A stretch of 64,000 bases of DNA from Arcobacter suis CECT 7833 (GTDB taxonomy: Bacteria > Campylobacterota > Campylobacteria > Campylobacterales > Arcobacteraceae), in NCBI RefSeq assembly GCF_003544815.1, contig NZ_CP032100.1, positions 620,001 to 684,000 on the forward strand. The letters run 5' to 3'. Below the pieces are notes generated by a model. The model was not told the DNA's origin. It saw only the letters and a list, made by a program, of their open reading frames with translations, and searched no databases. Shown piece after piece: positions 52,915-62,891 of the stretch. Made by a program: the position numbers and the translations under genes. Position 1 is the stretch's first letter. Every line of letters begins with the position of its first letter.

Positions 52915-54108
52915 ATGTTTTTTTCATGGTATAAGAAGTTTTCTTCACAACCTCACCAGCCATTTTTTACAAGTGGTATTTTATTTTTTATTCTTTTTAT
53001 GTCTTTATTTGTAGCAACTTATTCAAATATTCTTATTTTAGATAGTAGTGTTTTAACTTATCATGCTTATTCTATGATTTTTGTTATTTTTATTCAGTTT
53101 TTTTTAGGATTTTTATTTGTGGTTTTTCCACGATTTTTAGTTCAAGCAGATATTGAAACAAAAGTTTACATGAATCTATTTTTATTATATTTTTTTGCAT
53201 CTTTAGGTGTTTTCTTAACACTAATTTTTTATTCAAAAGGTACTTTTATTTTCCAAATTTTGATGCTAATAGCACAAATTATGAGTTTTAAACTACTTTA
53301 TTTAATACATCAAAAAAGTCTTATAAAAGTAAAAGAAGATACAAAATGGGTTTTGATAGCTTTTTTTTCTGGGCTTATAAGTCATGGTTTATTTATAATC
53401 TCAAATTTAGATTTTTCTTTCTCTTATTTAATTTCTAAATTTGCTATAAATGGGGGTTTTTATCTATTTATTTTTATGATAATTTTTACAATTTCACAAA
53501 GAATGATTCCATTTTTTACAACATCAAAAGCACCAGATTATAAAATAAATAAAAGTGAAAATCTTTTGACTTTAGTGTTTGTTTTTTTAGCCTTAAAAGT
53601 AGTTTTATTATCTTTTGATAATGTTAAATTAAATCTAATAGTAGATGTTCCTTTGTTTATTATTTTCACAAAAGAGTTGATAAGATGGAAACTTCCATTT
53701 TTTAAAGTTCCTGCAATTATGTGGGTTTTATTTCTTGGGCTTTATTGGATTCCAGTTGCTTTTTTTATCTCTATAATTGAGGGATTAATGGCATTTTATG
53801 ACCCAAGTATTGTTTTTGAAAAAGCGGTTATTCACACTTTGGCTTTAGGATATTTTATAACTGTTCTTGTAGGTTTTGGAACTAGGGTAATTTTAGGACA
53901 TTCTGGTTCAACTCCCCATGCAAATAATTTTGCAATATTTGTTTTTATTGCAATTCAAATCATAACTTTATTTAGAATATTTACCTCATTTTCTTTGAAT
54001 TTTGGACTAAATTATATGGCTTTATTAGATATAACAGCAATTTTACTAATTTTTGGTTTGCTTTTATGGTCAAGTAAATATATAACTATTTTATTAAAAG
54101 GAAAATAG
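52915..54108 (+). CDS. nnrS: NnrS-family haem-copper membrane protein
   Basis: The 397 residues have about twelve membrane segments. The N-terminal QPHQPFFTSGILFF and C-terminal HTLALGYFITVLVGFGTRVILGHSG match the NnrS family motifs. NnrS is linked to nitric oxide stress and nitrite/NO metabolism in other bacteria. AGGAGAA precedes the ATG. The msrPQ genes follow downstream after 66 bp. Confidence 0.85.
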   Translation: MFFSWYKKFSSQPHQPFFTSGILFFILFMSLFVATYSNILILDSSVLTYHAYSMIFVIFIQFFLGFLFVVFPRFLVQADIETKVYMNLFLLYFFASLGVFLTLIFYSKGTFIFQILMLIAQIMSFKLLYLIHQKSLIKVKEDTKWVLIAFFSGLISHGLFIISNLDFSFSYLISKFAINGGFYLFIFMIIFTISQRMIPFFTTSKAPDYKINKSENLLTLVFVFLALKVVLLSFDNVKLNLIVDVPLFIIFTKELIRWKLPFFKVPAIMWVLFLGLYWIPVAFFISIIEGLMAFYDPSIVFEKAVIHTLALGYFITVLVGFGTRVILGHSGSTPHANNFAIFVFIAIQIITLFRIFTSFSLNFGLNYMALLDITAILLIFGLLLWSSKYITILLKGK

Positions 54109-54174
54109 TTGTATTTTCTAAACATACCCTTTACATAAAGTTTCTATAATAAGAAAAATAAAAAAGGGTATTTT

Positions 54175-55134
54175 ATGAATATCATTAGAAAAAAATCTTG
54201 GCAAATCAGTGAAAATCTAGTAACTTCTAAAGAACTATTTGAAAAAAGAAGAAGTTTTATAAAACTTGGAGCTGCTTCACTTGTGGCAAGTGGTGCAATT
54301 ATGCAGCTTTTAGCAAAAGAAAATCTTCCAAATATTACTTTAGATTTTATAAAAGATGAAAATAAAAATGCTTTAAAACTAAATACCTATGAGCAAATAA
54401 CTTCACACAATAACTTCTACGAATTCACTACAAAACAAAGTGCTGTAAAAGATATGGCACATACTTTAAAAACAGATAATTGGAAAATACAAATAGATGG
54501 TTTAGTAGAAAATCCAATGAAAATTGATTTAGATGATTTAAAAAAGATGTTAACTTTAGAAGAGAGAATTTATAGATTTAGATGTGTTGAGGGTTGGAGT
54601 ATGGTTGTTCCGTGGAATGGTTATACACTTAGCTCTTTGATAAAAAAAGTAAAACCACTTTCAAGTGCAAAATATATAAGATTTGAAACTTTAGTTGATA
54701 CAACAAGTTTTCCTGACCAAAAACGAGGAGCTTTTGGAGCAGTTGAATATCCTTATGTTGAAGGATTACGAATTGATGAGGCTATGAATGATTTATCTTT
54801 TTTAGCCATTGGACTTTATGGGGATTTGATGCCAAAACAAAATGGCGCACCAATCAGACTTGTAGTTCCATGGAAATATGGATTTAAATCTATAAAATCA
54901 ATAGTAAAAATATCTTTTGTGGAAAAAGAGCCACTAAATACTTGGCAAAAAGAAAATGCCGATGAATATGGATTTTATGCAAATGTAAATCCAAATGTTG
55001 ACCATCCCCGTTGGTCTCAAAAAAAAGAGAGAGTTTTGGGAAGTTTTACAAAACAAAACACTTTAATGTTCAACGGTTATGAAAAAGAAGTTTCAGGACT
55101 TTATGTTGGAATGGATTTAACAAAGTTTATATAA
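54175..55134 (+). CDS. msrP: Protein-methionine-sulfoxide reductase catalytic subunit MsrP (YedY-type)
   Basis: MsrP repairs oxidised methionines of periplasmic proteins using a molybdopterin cofactor. The N-terminus carries a twin-arginine signal ([14 protein letters not shown], about 23-45). [17 protein letters not shown] holds the molybdenum-ligating Cys, and the sulfite-oxidase-like fold continues with [11 protein letters not shown] and [16 protein letters not shown]. The length of 319 residues is close to E. coli YedY (334). msrQ starts on the last base of the stop (TAATG). Confidence 0.95.
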   Translation: MNIIRKKSWQISENLVTSKELFEKRRSFIKLGAASLVASGAIMQLLAKENLPNITLDFIKDENKNALKLNTYEQITSHNNFYEFTTKQSAVKDMAHTLKTDNWKIQIDGLVENPMKIDLDDLKKMLTLEERIYRFRCVEGWSMVVPWNGYTLSSLIKKVKPLSSAKYIRFETLVDTTSFPDQKRGAFGAVEYPYVEGLRIDEAMNDLSFLAIGLYGDLMPKQNGAPIRLVVPWKYGFKSIKSIVKISFVEKEPLNTWQKENADEYGFYANVNPNVDHPRWSQKKERVLGSFTKQNTLMFNGYEKEVSGLYVGMDLTKFI

Positions 55135-55688
55135 TGAAAAGATTTTTTATGTATTTAATAGCTTTTTTACCTATTGTTTATTTATTAATTAGATTATTTA
55201 TAATTGATGATGTAAATGATCCAATAAAATATATTTATACAATCACAGGAGTTAGTGCAACTGTGATTTTATTTATTTCCATAATTATTTCTTTAATAAA
55301 AGAAAAAATAAATCTAATAAAATATAGAAAAGAAATTGGGCTTTTGGGATTTTTTTATGCTTTTTTACATCTTTTAAATTTTATAGTTTTTGATGCTTCA
55401 TTTGATTTTGAATTTATCTTAAAAGAGACAGTTGAAAAGCCTTTTATTTATCTTGGAATGATTGCTTTTTTTATACTTTTATTTATGGCAATAACTTCAA
55501 CAAAACAACTTTTTAGAAAATATAATAAATATCATAAATTAGTTTATTTATCTTTGATTTTAATTACGATTCATTGGATTATGGCGCAAAAATCTGTAAA
55601 TATAACACAATTTATTTATATAGGAATTATTCTAATAATTGGATATTACAAACTTTTACAGCAAATAGTTAGAAGTAATAAACTTTAG
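55134..55688 (+). CDS. msrQ: Haem-binding membrane subunit MsrQ (YedZ-type)
   Basis: The 184 residues have about six membrane segments, with His residues in FYAFLHLLNF and KYHKLVYLS...IHWIMAQK as likely haem ligands. It passes electrons from the quinone pool to MsrP. It is coupled to msrP by a one-base overlap. Confidence 0.93.
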   Translation: MKRFFMYLIAFLPIVYLLIRLFIIDDVNDPIKYIYTITGVSATVILFISIIISLIKEKINLIKYRKEIGLLGFFYAFLHLLNFIVFDASFDFEFILKETVEKPFIYLGMIAFFILLFMAITSTKQLFRKYNKYHKLVYLSLILITIHWIMAQKSVNITQFIYIGIILIIGYYKLLQQIVRSNKL

Positions 55689-55699
55689 TTTACTATTGG

Positions 55700-55864
55700 T
55701 TAATTCTTGATTAGATTTTAGTTAATTATGAACTGTTAAAATCTTTTCATAGATAAGTTGACGCAGCGGCTTATTTATACAGCGCTTTAAGATAGATTTC
55801 TTAGACAGAATAATTTTTATGTTTCCTTGTGTAAAAAAGGGGTGTCGAAAGGCGTCCCTTTTTT
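55700..55864 (+). ncRNA. Possible small RNA ending in a strong intrinsic terminator
   Basis: Between msrQ and the helicase there is no reading frame of note. A small stem TAAGA-TAGATT-TCTTA (55788-55803) is followed by the terminator at 55833-55864. The 5' end is not defined; an AT-rich region around 55700-55740 could hold a promoter. It could equally be only the 3' end of the msrPQ transcript. It does not look like 6S, SRP or tmRNA. Confidence 0.35.
55833..55864 (+). terminator. Strong intrinsic terminator with GAAA loop
   Basis: A 14-bp stem (AAAAAAGGGGTGTC with GGCGTCCCTTTTTT, including G-T pairs) closes a GAAA tetraloop and ends in six T residues. Confidence 0.87.
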
Positions 55865-55940
55865 ATTTCAATCTCTCTTAATTCTATTATGATACCATTG
55901 CGAAATGATAAAACTTTTCAAAAATACAACAAACTAATCC

Positions 55941-57989
55941 ATGCCTTTATCGAACCTAAATCAAGAACAACTAAGTGCTGCCACTTGTGGTGCTGGTTAT
56001 AATCTTATAATTGCTAGTGCTGGAACTGGAAAAACTTCAACTATCGTTGGGCGAATTGCTACACTTATAAATAGTGGTGTTAAACCAAATGAAATTTTAC
56101 TTTTAACTTTTACAAATAAAGCAGCAGCTGAAATGGTAGCAAGAGTTGCTAAATTTTTTGGAAAAGATATAGCAAAACAAATTATGGCTGGAACTTTTCA
56201 TTCTGTTTCTTATAAACTTTTAAAAGAGTTAAAAGTAAATATCACTTTAAAACAACCAAATGAATTAAAAACTTTATTTAAATCTATTTATGAAAAAAGA
56301 GTATTTTTTGAAAGAGATGCTGAAGCCAATCCTTATGATGGCGGATATTTGTACGATTTATATTCTTTATATTTAAACTCAAATGACGGTGAGACTTTTG
56401 GAGATTGGATAAAATCAAAAAGTCCTGCACATGAACTTTATATTATGATTTATGAAGATGTTGTTGATGAGTTTAGTGAATTAAAAACAAAATATGGATA
56501 TGCAAATTTTGATGATTTATTGACTATCATGCTTGAAACTTTAAAAGAAAACGATTTTAGTTTTAAAGAGATACTTGTAGATGAATACCAAGATACAAAT
56601 CCACTTCAAGGAAGACTTCTTGATGCTTTTAAACCAAAATCTCTATTTTGCGTTGGCGATTATGACCAAAGTATTTATGCTTTTAATGGTTCTGATATTG
56701 GAATTATTTCTACATTTGGTGATAGATATGAAAATGCAACAGTTTTTACTCTACGAAAAAATTACCGTTCAACAAAACCAATTTTAGATTTAGCTACAAA
56801 AGTTATTGAATACAACGAAAGAGTTTATGAAAAAAAACTTGAAGTTGTACGAACTGAAAATGAACATAAACCAAAATTATTAGCTTTTAATGAACTTTTT
56901 TCACAATATGAATATATTTCAGAACTTATTTCAAAAAGTTCAACTCCACATAATGATATTGCAATCATATATAGAAACAACTCAAGTGCCGATGGAATAG
57001 AAGCAAACTTAAGAGAGTTTTCAATTCCAGCTAAAAGAAAAGGTGGAATGAGTTTTTTTGATTCTGTTGAAGTGAAATTTATTTTAGATGTTTTAGTTAT
57101 GCAAATTACACACAATGATATGATGGCTTTTATTCATGTTGTTGAACATGGAAAAGGTATTGGAAAAGCAATTGCAAAAGATATTTTTGATGCACTTATA
57201 AAACTTGGTGATGGAGATTTATTAAAAGGTCTTTTTTCCCCTAGAGCTGATATAAATAATCCTTATGAAAATGGAAAAGTCAAAAATAGACAACTTGGTC
57301 TTTTTGATGATTTTATTGAATTAGGTTCTATTTCAAAGTTTAAAGATTGTAATTTTGAAGAGGCATTTTTGGGAAATCCTATTTTAAAACATCCAAAACT
57401 AAATGTTGATGGTGGAAAATATTTATATGATATTTATTTACTGATGAAACATTTACGAAGAACAAAAATTCCAGAAACTTTAGTTGGAAGTATTGCTTCT
57501 TCTATGGCGTATTCAAAACTAAAAGATTTTTTATCTACAAAAAGAGCAACCCAAAAAGATGGAACAATAAATCCAAGCCAAAAAACAAAATCACTTGCAA
57601 AAATAAATAGAAAAGTAATGCTTTTAAAAAATCTATCAAGAAATTTCCAAGATTTATCAAAATTCATAAACTCTATGATTTTAGGTGGAAGTGAAATGAG
57701 TGAAGGAGATGGAGTAAATCTTCTTTCTATTCATGCAAGTAAAGGTTTAGAATTTAAAGAGGTTTATGTAATTGATTTAATGGATGGAAGATTTCCAAAT
57801 AGAAAACTTATGAGTAAAGGTGGAAGCATAGAAGAAGAACGAAGATTATTCTATGTAGCAGTTACAAGAGCAAAAGATATTTTGTATTTATCTTATGCAA
57901 AATATGACAAAATAAAAAAGATGACTTTTGTAGCAAGTCCATTTTTAAAAGAAGCAGGAATGATTATAAAAGATGCTGAAGAATCTTAG
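55941..57989 (+). CDS. UvrD/Rep/PcrA-family DNA helicase
   Basis: The 682-residue superfamily 1A helicase has NQEQLSAAT (Q motif), Walker A ASAGTGKTSTI, LLTFTNKAAAEM, DEYQDTNPLQ (motif II), VGDYDQSIYAFNGSD (motif III), LRKNYRSTKPI (motif IV), VNLLSIHASKGLEFK (motif V), and RRLFYVAVTRAK (motif VI). All seven motifs are present. UvrD, Rep and PcrA functions cannot be separated by sequence here. The start ATG at 55941 is not preceded by a strong Shine-Dalgarno. Confidence 0.93.
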   Translation: MPLSNLNQEQLSAATCGAGYNLIIASAGTGKTSTIVGRIATLINSGVKPNEILLLTFTNKAAAEMVARVAKFFGKDIAKQIMAGTFHSVSYKLLKELKVNITLKQPNELKTLFKSIYEKRVFFERDAEANPYDGGYLYDLYSLYLNSNDGETFGDWIKSKSPAHELYIMIYEDVVDEFSELKTKYGYANFDDLLTIMLETLKENDFSFKEILVDEYQDTNPLQGRLLDAFKPKSLFCVGDYDQSIYAFNGSDIGIISTFGDRYENATVFTLRKNYRSTKPILDLATKVIEYNERVYEKKLEVVRTENEHKPKLLAFNELFSQYEYISELISKSSTPHNDIAIIYRNNSSADGIEANLREFSIPAKRKGGMSFFDSVEVKFILDVLVMQITHNDMMAFIHVVEHGKGIGKAIAKDIFDALIKLGDGDLLKGLFSPRADINNPYENGKVKNRQLGLFDDFIELGSISKFKDCNFEEAFLGNPILKHPKLNVDGGKYLYDIYLLMKHLRRTKIPETLVGSIASSMAYSKLKDFLSTKRATQKDGTINPSQKTKSLAKINRKVMLLKNLSRNFQDLSKFINSMILGGSEMSEGDGVNLLSIHASKGLEFKEVYVIDLMDGRFPNRKLMSKGGSIEEERRLFYVAVTRAKDILYLSYAKYDKIKKMTFVASPFLKEAGMIIKDAEES

Positions 57990-58054
57990 ATTCAAGACAA
58001 ATATAATAAAATATAAAAAATATGAAGAGTAGTTATAGTTTAGGAGTAGAATAA

Positions 58055-59212
58055 GTGGAAAAAATTCTTTTGATGATTTCAGTGTGTACAATTATTATGA
58101 TGGCACCCATTGTTTCAAAAATGATAAAAGCACCTGTAGTTGTTGTTGAAATAGTTTTAGGACTAATTGCGGGTTATTTAGGATTGATATATGCGGATGA
58201 AACATTAAAATTAATTGCTAAATTTGGATTCGTTTATTTGATGTTTCTTGCAGGACTTGAGATAAATTTTAAACTTGTAAAAATTATAAAAGCAACTTTA
58301 GCTGTAAATGTAGTTTTATATTTTATTTTGTTGTATTCAATCTCTGGATTTGTTTGTTGGTTTTTCTCTTTAGGACTTACTTATTTCGTGGCTTTACCTA
58401 TTTTCTCTTTAGGTATGATTATGATGCTTATAAAAGAGTATGGAAAAGAAGAACCATGGTTAAATCTAGCTTTATCAATAGGTGTAGTGGGTGAGATAAT
58501 AAGTATTTTAGCTTTAACTTTATTTAGTGGTTGGACAGAACATGGTTTTAGTATTAGCTTTTTTATATCAATTTTAACTGTTATTAGTGTTGTTGCTATT
58601 ACAATCTTGGGATTAAGAGTTTTTTATATTGCTTTTTGGTGGTTCCCTGAATTAAAAAAATTTCTTATTCCTGATTCTCAAAATGATAGATATGACCAAG
58701 ATATAAGATTTTCTATTTCACTTTTATTGATTTTAGTATCAATTATGTTATTGTTAAAAATCGATGTTGTTTTAGGAGCATTTACTGCTGGATTATTCTT
58801 TAAAATGTTTTTTAATCAAAAACATGAACTTCTTGATAAAATTGAATCTTTTGGTTTTGGTTTTTTTGCACCAATATTCTTTATTTATACAGGTTCAACT
58901 GTAAAACTTGATATTATTGATTTAGAAATTATGAAACATGCGGGATTTATAATTGTTGCAATCATATCAATTAGATTAATTAGTTCTTATTTAGTATTTT
59001 TTAATTATTTAAAATTCAAACAAACAGCACTTTTTGCCCTTAGTGATTCTATGCCTCTTACTTTTATGGTAGCAATTGCTATGTTATCTTTTAATTATGG
59101 TCTAATAACTCAAGCTGAATATTTCTCATTTATTATTGCTAGTATGATAGATGGACTATTTCTTATGATATTTATCCGAAAACTTTACAAATGGTTTAAA
59201 TTAGAAAAGTAA
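58055..59212 (+). CDS. CPA2-family cation:proton antiporter (KefB/Na+/H+ exchanger type)
   Basis: The 385 residues form about twelve membrane segments, with PVVSKMIKAPVVVVEIVLGLIAG-type N-terminal helices and a likely ion-binding Asp in FLAGLEINFK or similar acidic residues. There is no RCK/TrkA-N domain at the C-terminus, unlike full KefB. The start is GTG after TAGGAG. A terminator covers the stop codon. Cation specificity (K+, Na+) cannot be told. Confidence 0.8.
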   Translation: MEKILLMISVCTIIMMAPIVSKMIKAPVVVVEIVLGLIAGYLGLIYADETLKLIAKFGFVYLMFLAGLEINFKLVKIIKATLAVNVVLYFILLYSISGFVCWFFSLGLTYFVALPIFSLGMIMMLIKEYGKEEPWLNLALSIGVVGEIISILALTLFSGWTEHGFSISFFISILTVISVVAITILGLRVFYIAFWWFPELKKFLIPDSQNDRYDQDIRFSISLLLILVSIMLLLKIDVVLGAFTAGLFFKMFFNQKHELLDKIESFGFGFFAPIFFIYTGSTVKLDIIDLEIMKHAGFIIVAIISIRLISSYLVFFNYLKFKQTALFALSDSMPLTFMVAIAMLSFNYGLITQAEYFSFIIASMIDGLFLMIFIRKLYKWFKLEK

Positions 59213-59234
59213 AAATTTTATATTTTTACTTTTC
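59204..59234 (+). terminator. Terminator at the end of the antiporter gene
   Basis: GAAAAGTAAAAAT (59204-59216) pairs with ATTTTTACTTTTC (59222-59234); it overlaps the stop codon. The stem is AT-rich, with T-rich sequence after it. Confidence 0.65.
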
Positions 59235-59362
59235 ATCTTTTTATAAAAAATAATTTTTTACATAGCTCTTTTTACTCACAAAAACAATCGAAATTATCAA
59301 TAAAATCTTTAATAAAATGAACAGTCATTTATCGTTGTATGTTTTTAAATATATCGTTAAAA

Positions 59363-59400
59363 TGCTATTTTAATGCTATTCTTGGCAAATAAGTTATAAG
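59363..59400 (+). promoter_or_regulatory. TGCTA half-site pair upstream of the sox operon
   Basis: TGCTA at 59363-59367 and 59374-59378, 11-bp period, like the acetate promoters. At 11 bases downstream the sequence is TAAGTT (poor), and TATAAG follows at 59395-59400 (16 bases). The soxC start lies 122 bp beyond the second half-site. The rest of 59235-59499 shows only AT-rich promoter-like DNA, including TATAAT near 59472. Confidence 0.45.
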
Positions 59401-59499
59401 AAAAATTAATAAATTAAGTTTCGTTTTAACTTATAAGACTTATAATTTGTTTGATAAATGATTTTTATAAATATAATCAAATAATGTAGGAGGTAGAAG

Positions 59500-60831
59500 T
59501 TGAAAAACAGCAAAGTTTTACAAGATGTAAAATCTAATTCTATGGAAATTCCAAGTAGAAGAGATTTTTTTAGAAAAACAGCTATTTATTCTGCTGGAGC
59601 TTTAAGTGCTGCATCAATTTTATCGCCAGTATCTGTAAAAGCAGATGAAGTAGCAATAATAAATGAAGTACCTTGGGGTGTAAAGTTAGGAGATCCTGTA
59701 GATAAAAATTTATATGGTATTCCATCACCTTATGAACATAATAATATTAGAAGAACACATGATTTATTTTCATCAGGAGATGCTTATGCTTCTGTATCTA
59801 TGTGTCCAATTCATGAATCTGATGGAATTATTACTCCAAATGGATTATTTTTTACAAGAGATCACGGTGGAACAGCTCATGTTGATCCAAATGAGTGGAG
59901 ATTAATGATTCATGGTAAAGTTAAAAAAGAGATAGTTTTAACTTTAGAAGATTTAAAAAAATATCCAAGTGAATCAAGAATCTACTTTATAGAATGTCCA
60001 GCAAATGGAAGTCCAGAGTGGAGAGGTCCTCAGTTTAATAGTTTACAATTTATGAAAGGTCTTATGAGTGCAGCTCAATGGACAGGAGTTATGTTAAAAA
60101 CTATTTTAGATGATTTAGGGCTTGAAAAAGATGCAGTTTGGATGTTAGCCGAAGGAAGTGATAATGCTTCAAATCCAAGAAGTATTCCAGTTGAAAAAGC
60201 TTTAGATGATGTAATGGTTGTTTGGGGACAAAATGGTGAAGCATTAAGACCTGAACAAGGTTATCCTGTAAGACTTATTGTTCCAGGATGGGAAGGAAAT
60301 CTTAACACTAAATGGTTAAGAAGATTAGAATTCTCAGATAAACCATGGCACTCAAAAGAAGAGACTTCAAAATATACAATGCTTCAAAAATCAGGTAAAG
60401 CTATTAGATATTTCTGGGTAAATGAAGTAAATTCAGTAATTACTTCACCATGTCCTGAAAAACCATGGACACATTTGAAAAAAGGTGAAATGGTAGAAAT
60501 AGAAGGACTTGCTTGGTCTGGTCATGGAACAATCAAAGGTGTTGATATTTCATTTGATGGTGGAGATAATTGGGTTGAAGCAAGGCTTAAAGGTTTGGTA
60601 TTGCCAAAATCTTGGACAAGATTCTCTTATGTTATTAAATGGGACGGAAAACCTCTATTTTTAGCAAGTAGATCTTATGATGATTTTGGAAATATTCAAC
60701 CAACAATTGATCAAGAAACTTCTGCTGTTGGAGTTGAATCTGTATATCACAGAAATGCTATTGTAACTTGGGAAATCACAAATAAAGGAGAGTGTAATAA
60801 TGTTCAAATTAGAAAACACAAAAAAGCTTAA
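59500..60831 (+). CDS. soxC: Sulfane dehydrogenase subunit SoxC
   Basis: SoxC is the molybdenum-containing half of sulfane dehydrogenase (SoxCD), oxidising the SoxY-bound sulfane sulfur. A Tat signal (PSRRDFFRKTAIYSAGA, about 18-45) precedes the 443-residue sulfite-oxidase fold; FIECPANGSPEW holds the Mo-ligating Cys, with PGWEGNLNTKWLRR and the C-terminal dimerisation domain (GVDISFDGGDNW). The start is TTG 59500 behind TAGGAGG. It overlaps soxD by 32 bp. Confidence 0.94.
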   Translation: MKNSKVLQDVKSNSMEIPSRRDFFRKTAIYSAGALSAASILSPVSVKADEVAIINEVPWGVKLGDPVDKNLYGIPSPYEHNNIRRTHDLFSSGDAYASVSMCPIHESDGIITPNGLFFTRDHGGTAHVDPNEWRLMIHGKVKKEIVLTLEDLKKYPSESRIYFIECPANGSPEWRGPQFNSLQFMKGLMSAAQWTGVMLKTILDDLGLEKDAVWMLAEGSDNASNPRSIPVEKALDDVMVVWGQNGEALRPEQGYPVRLIVPGWEGNLNTKWLRRLEFSDKPWHSKEETSKYTMLQKSGKAIRYFWVNEVNSVITSPCPEKPWTHLKKGEMVEIEGLAWSGHGTIKGVDISFDGGDNWVEARLKGLVLPKSWTRFSYVIKWDGKPLFLASRSYDDFGNIQPTIDQETSAVGVESVYHRNAIVTWEITNKGECNNVQIRKHKKA

Positions 60832-61987
60832 ATCAGCTCTTCTTGGTATTGGTTTATCAACTTTTTTAGCTAGTTCAGCGCTGGCAAGTTCAAAAGAAAT
60901 GTCAGTTGATGGAGCAGTAAAATATCCTATAAAAGATGGTAAATATACTTCATATTATTTGAACATTCAAGAAATTAAAGATTTTAATATTGGAAGAACT
61001 CCAACAAAAAGAGAAATAACAGCTTGGGATGTTGATGCAAAACCTGATGGAACTGGTTTACCACAGTTTGATATGAAAAATGGTGAAGTTGTACTTGGTG
61101 ATGATGGAAAACCAAAAAAAGCAGAAGGTTCAGTTGAACTTGGAAATGAACTTTATGATGCACAATGTGTAATGTGTCATGGTGATTTTGGAACAGGTGG
61201 AAAAGGTTATCCTAGACTGGCTGGTGGAACAAAAGAGTCATTAAAAATTCAAAGACTAAATCCAGCAGATGAACATCCAAATCCTGATACTCCAATTAGA
61301 ACAATAGGTTCCTATTGGCCATATGCTAGTACTTTGTATTGGTATGTTCAAGATTCAATGCCATTTAATCATCCAAAAAGTTTGACAAATAGTGAAACTT
61401 ATGCCCTTACAGCATATTTATTATCTATAAATGGAATAACTTATGAGGGTGTTGAACTTGATGATGAATTTGTATTAGATAAAGAAAAATTAATGAAAAT
61501 TGTGATGCCAAATCACGATGGATTTTATCCTGAAGTTGATACAAAAGATCCAAAACAAGGTGTGAAAAATATGACAGCATTACTTTCTGATCCTAAAATT
61601 TATGGAACAGGAACAAGATGTATGAAAGATTGTATAAAAGAAGATATTCAAAATCTTTTAATGAAAGTAAATATTGATTTAACGGCAAATTCAAATCAGC
61701 CTATGTCAGTTGTAAGAAGTTTACCAAAAGTTGAAAATAAAGTTTCACTATCTTTTGGACAAAAAACTTATGAAGAAAGTTGTGTAACTTGTCATGGAAA
61801 CCCAGCCCTTGGAGCACCAGTTTTAGGGGATAAAGAAGCTTGGAAAAAAGTTACTGCAAAGGGAGTGGAAAAAGTTTATCATAATGGAATTAATGGTATA
61901 AATAGTATGCCTCCTAAAGGTGGTACGGATTTAAATGATGAGCAGATTAAAGAAGTAATTGACTATATGATTAATTCTAGTAAATAA
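60800..61987 (+). CDS. soxD: Dihaem cytochrome SoxD, sulfane dehydrogenase subunit
   Basis: The 395 residues start with a Sec signal peptide (1-30, SALASS). Two c-haem motifs are visible: CVMCH (Cys123-His127) and CVTCH (Cys328-His332). Electrons from SoxC pass through it. An extra Cys pair (TRCMKDC near 273-277) lies between the haem domains. GGAGAG precedes the ATG. The overlap with soxC shows coupling. Confidence 0.92.
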   Translation: MFKLENTKKLKSALLGIGLSTFLASSALASSKEMSVDGAVKYPIKDGKYTSYYLNIQEIKDFNIGRTPTKREITAWDVDAKPDGTGLPQFDMKNGEVVLGDDGKPKKAEGSVELGNELYDAQCVMCHGDFGTGGKGYPRLAGGTKESLKIQRLNPADEHPNPDTPIRTIGSYWPYASTLYWYVQDSMPFNHPKSLTNSETYALTAYLLSINGITYEGVELDDEFVLDKEKLMKIVMPNHDGFYPEVDTKDPKQGVKNMTALLSDPKIYGTGTRCMKDCIKEDIQNLLMKVNIDLTANSNQPMSVVRSLPKVENKVSLSFGQKTYEESCVTCHGNPALGAPVLGDKEAWKKVTAKGVEKVYHNGINGINSMPPKGGTDLNDEQIKEVIDYMINSSK

Positions 61988-62001
61988 TAAAGGAGTAAGT
62001 T

Positions 62002-62355
62002 ATGAATGTAATTAAAAAAATATTAACTGTAACGGCAATTAGTGGATTATTAGCAGTTAGTAGTTTTGCATCAGATGAAGAATTAGTTAAAAAAGGTGAA
62101 AAAATTTTTAATACTAATACTTTGGGAAATTGTGTAGCTTGTCACGCAATAAATGGTAAAACATTAGATGGACCAGGAAGTATGGGACCTATTTTACAAG
62201 CTTTATCAGCTTGGCCAGAAGAGGCATTATATGAAAAAATTTATGATCCAAATACAACAAATCCAATTTCAACAATGCCAGCATTTGGTAAAAATGGTTG
62301 GTTAAGTGATGATGAAATAAAAGCTGTAATTGCTTATTTAAAAACAATTAATTAA
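62002..62355 (+). CDS. soxX: Monohaem cytochrome SoxX
   Basis: The 117 residues comprise a signal peptide (1-23), haem motif CVACH (Cys44-His48), and MPAFGKNGWLSDDEIKAVIAYL carrying the probable Met ligand. Together with SoxA it attaches thiosulfate to SoxY. AAGGAGTAAG precedes the ATG. Confidence 0.92.
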   Translation: MNVIKKILTVTAISGLLAVSSFASDEELVKKGEKIFNTNTLGNCVACHAINGKTLDGPGSMGPILQALSAWPEEALYEKIYDPNTTNPISTMPAFGKNGWLSDDEIKAVIAYLKTIN

Positions 62356-62370
62356 TAAAAAGGATATAAA

Positions 62371-62823
62371 ATGATGAACAGAAGAAATTTTTTAAGTTTA
62401 GGATTTGGTGCAGTTGCAATTGCTGCGATTCCTGCAAAGTTAAGTGCAATTGATTTTAGAGAAACTCTACCAAAAGCATGGACTGCTACAAAAGTTGATG
62501 ATGCAATAAAAGAGATTTTTGGATCATCTACTTTAACAGAAGGAAGTATCAATTTAAGTGCTCCTGATATTGCTGAAAATGGTGCAGTTATTCCAGTTTC
62601 ATTTGATACAACATTAAATGCTACAAAAATTGCAGTATTCCAAGATGCAAATCCTGAAAGTGCAGTTGCAGTATTTTCTATTCCTGAAAATGCAGTTATT
62701 GATTATGCAATAAGAATTAAATTAGCAAAAACAGGAACAGTAACTGTTGTTGCAGAAGCTAACGGAAAATTATATGCAGTTTCTAAATTAGTAAAAGTAA
62801 CTATTGGTGGATGTGGTGGTTGA
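62371..62823 (+). CDS. soxY: Sulfur-carrier protein SoxY
   Basis: The 150 residues have a twin-arginine signal (MMNRRNFLSLGFGAVAI) and the defining C-terminal swinging arm GGCGG with Cys148, the residue that carries the sulfur substrate. It pairs with SoxZ. Confidence 0.97.
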   Translation: MMNRRNFLSLGFGAVAIAAIPAKLSAIDFRETLPKAWTATKVDDAIKEIFGSSTLTEGSINLSAPDIAENGAVIPVSFDTTLNATKIAVFQDANPESAVAVFSIPENAVIDYAIRIKLAKTGTVTVVAEANGKLYAVSKLVKVTIGGCGG

Positions 62824-62891
62824 TTTTTCAACTAATCATTTAGCATAATAATTAAAAAAAATTAAATAGAAAAATATAAAAAGGAATCAAA

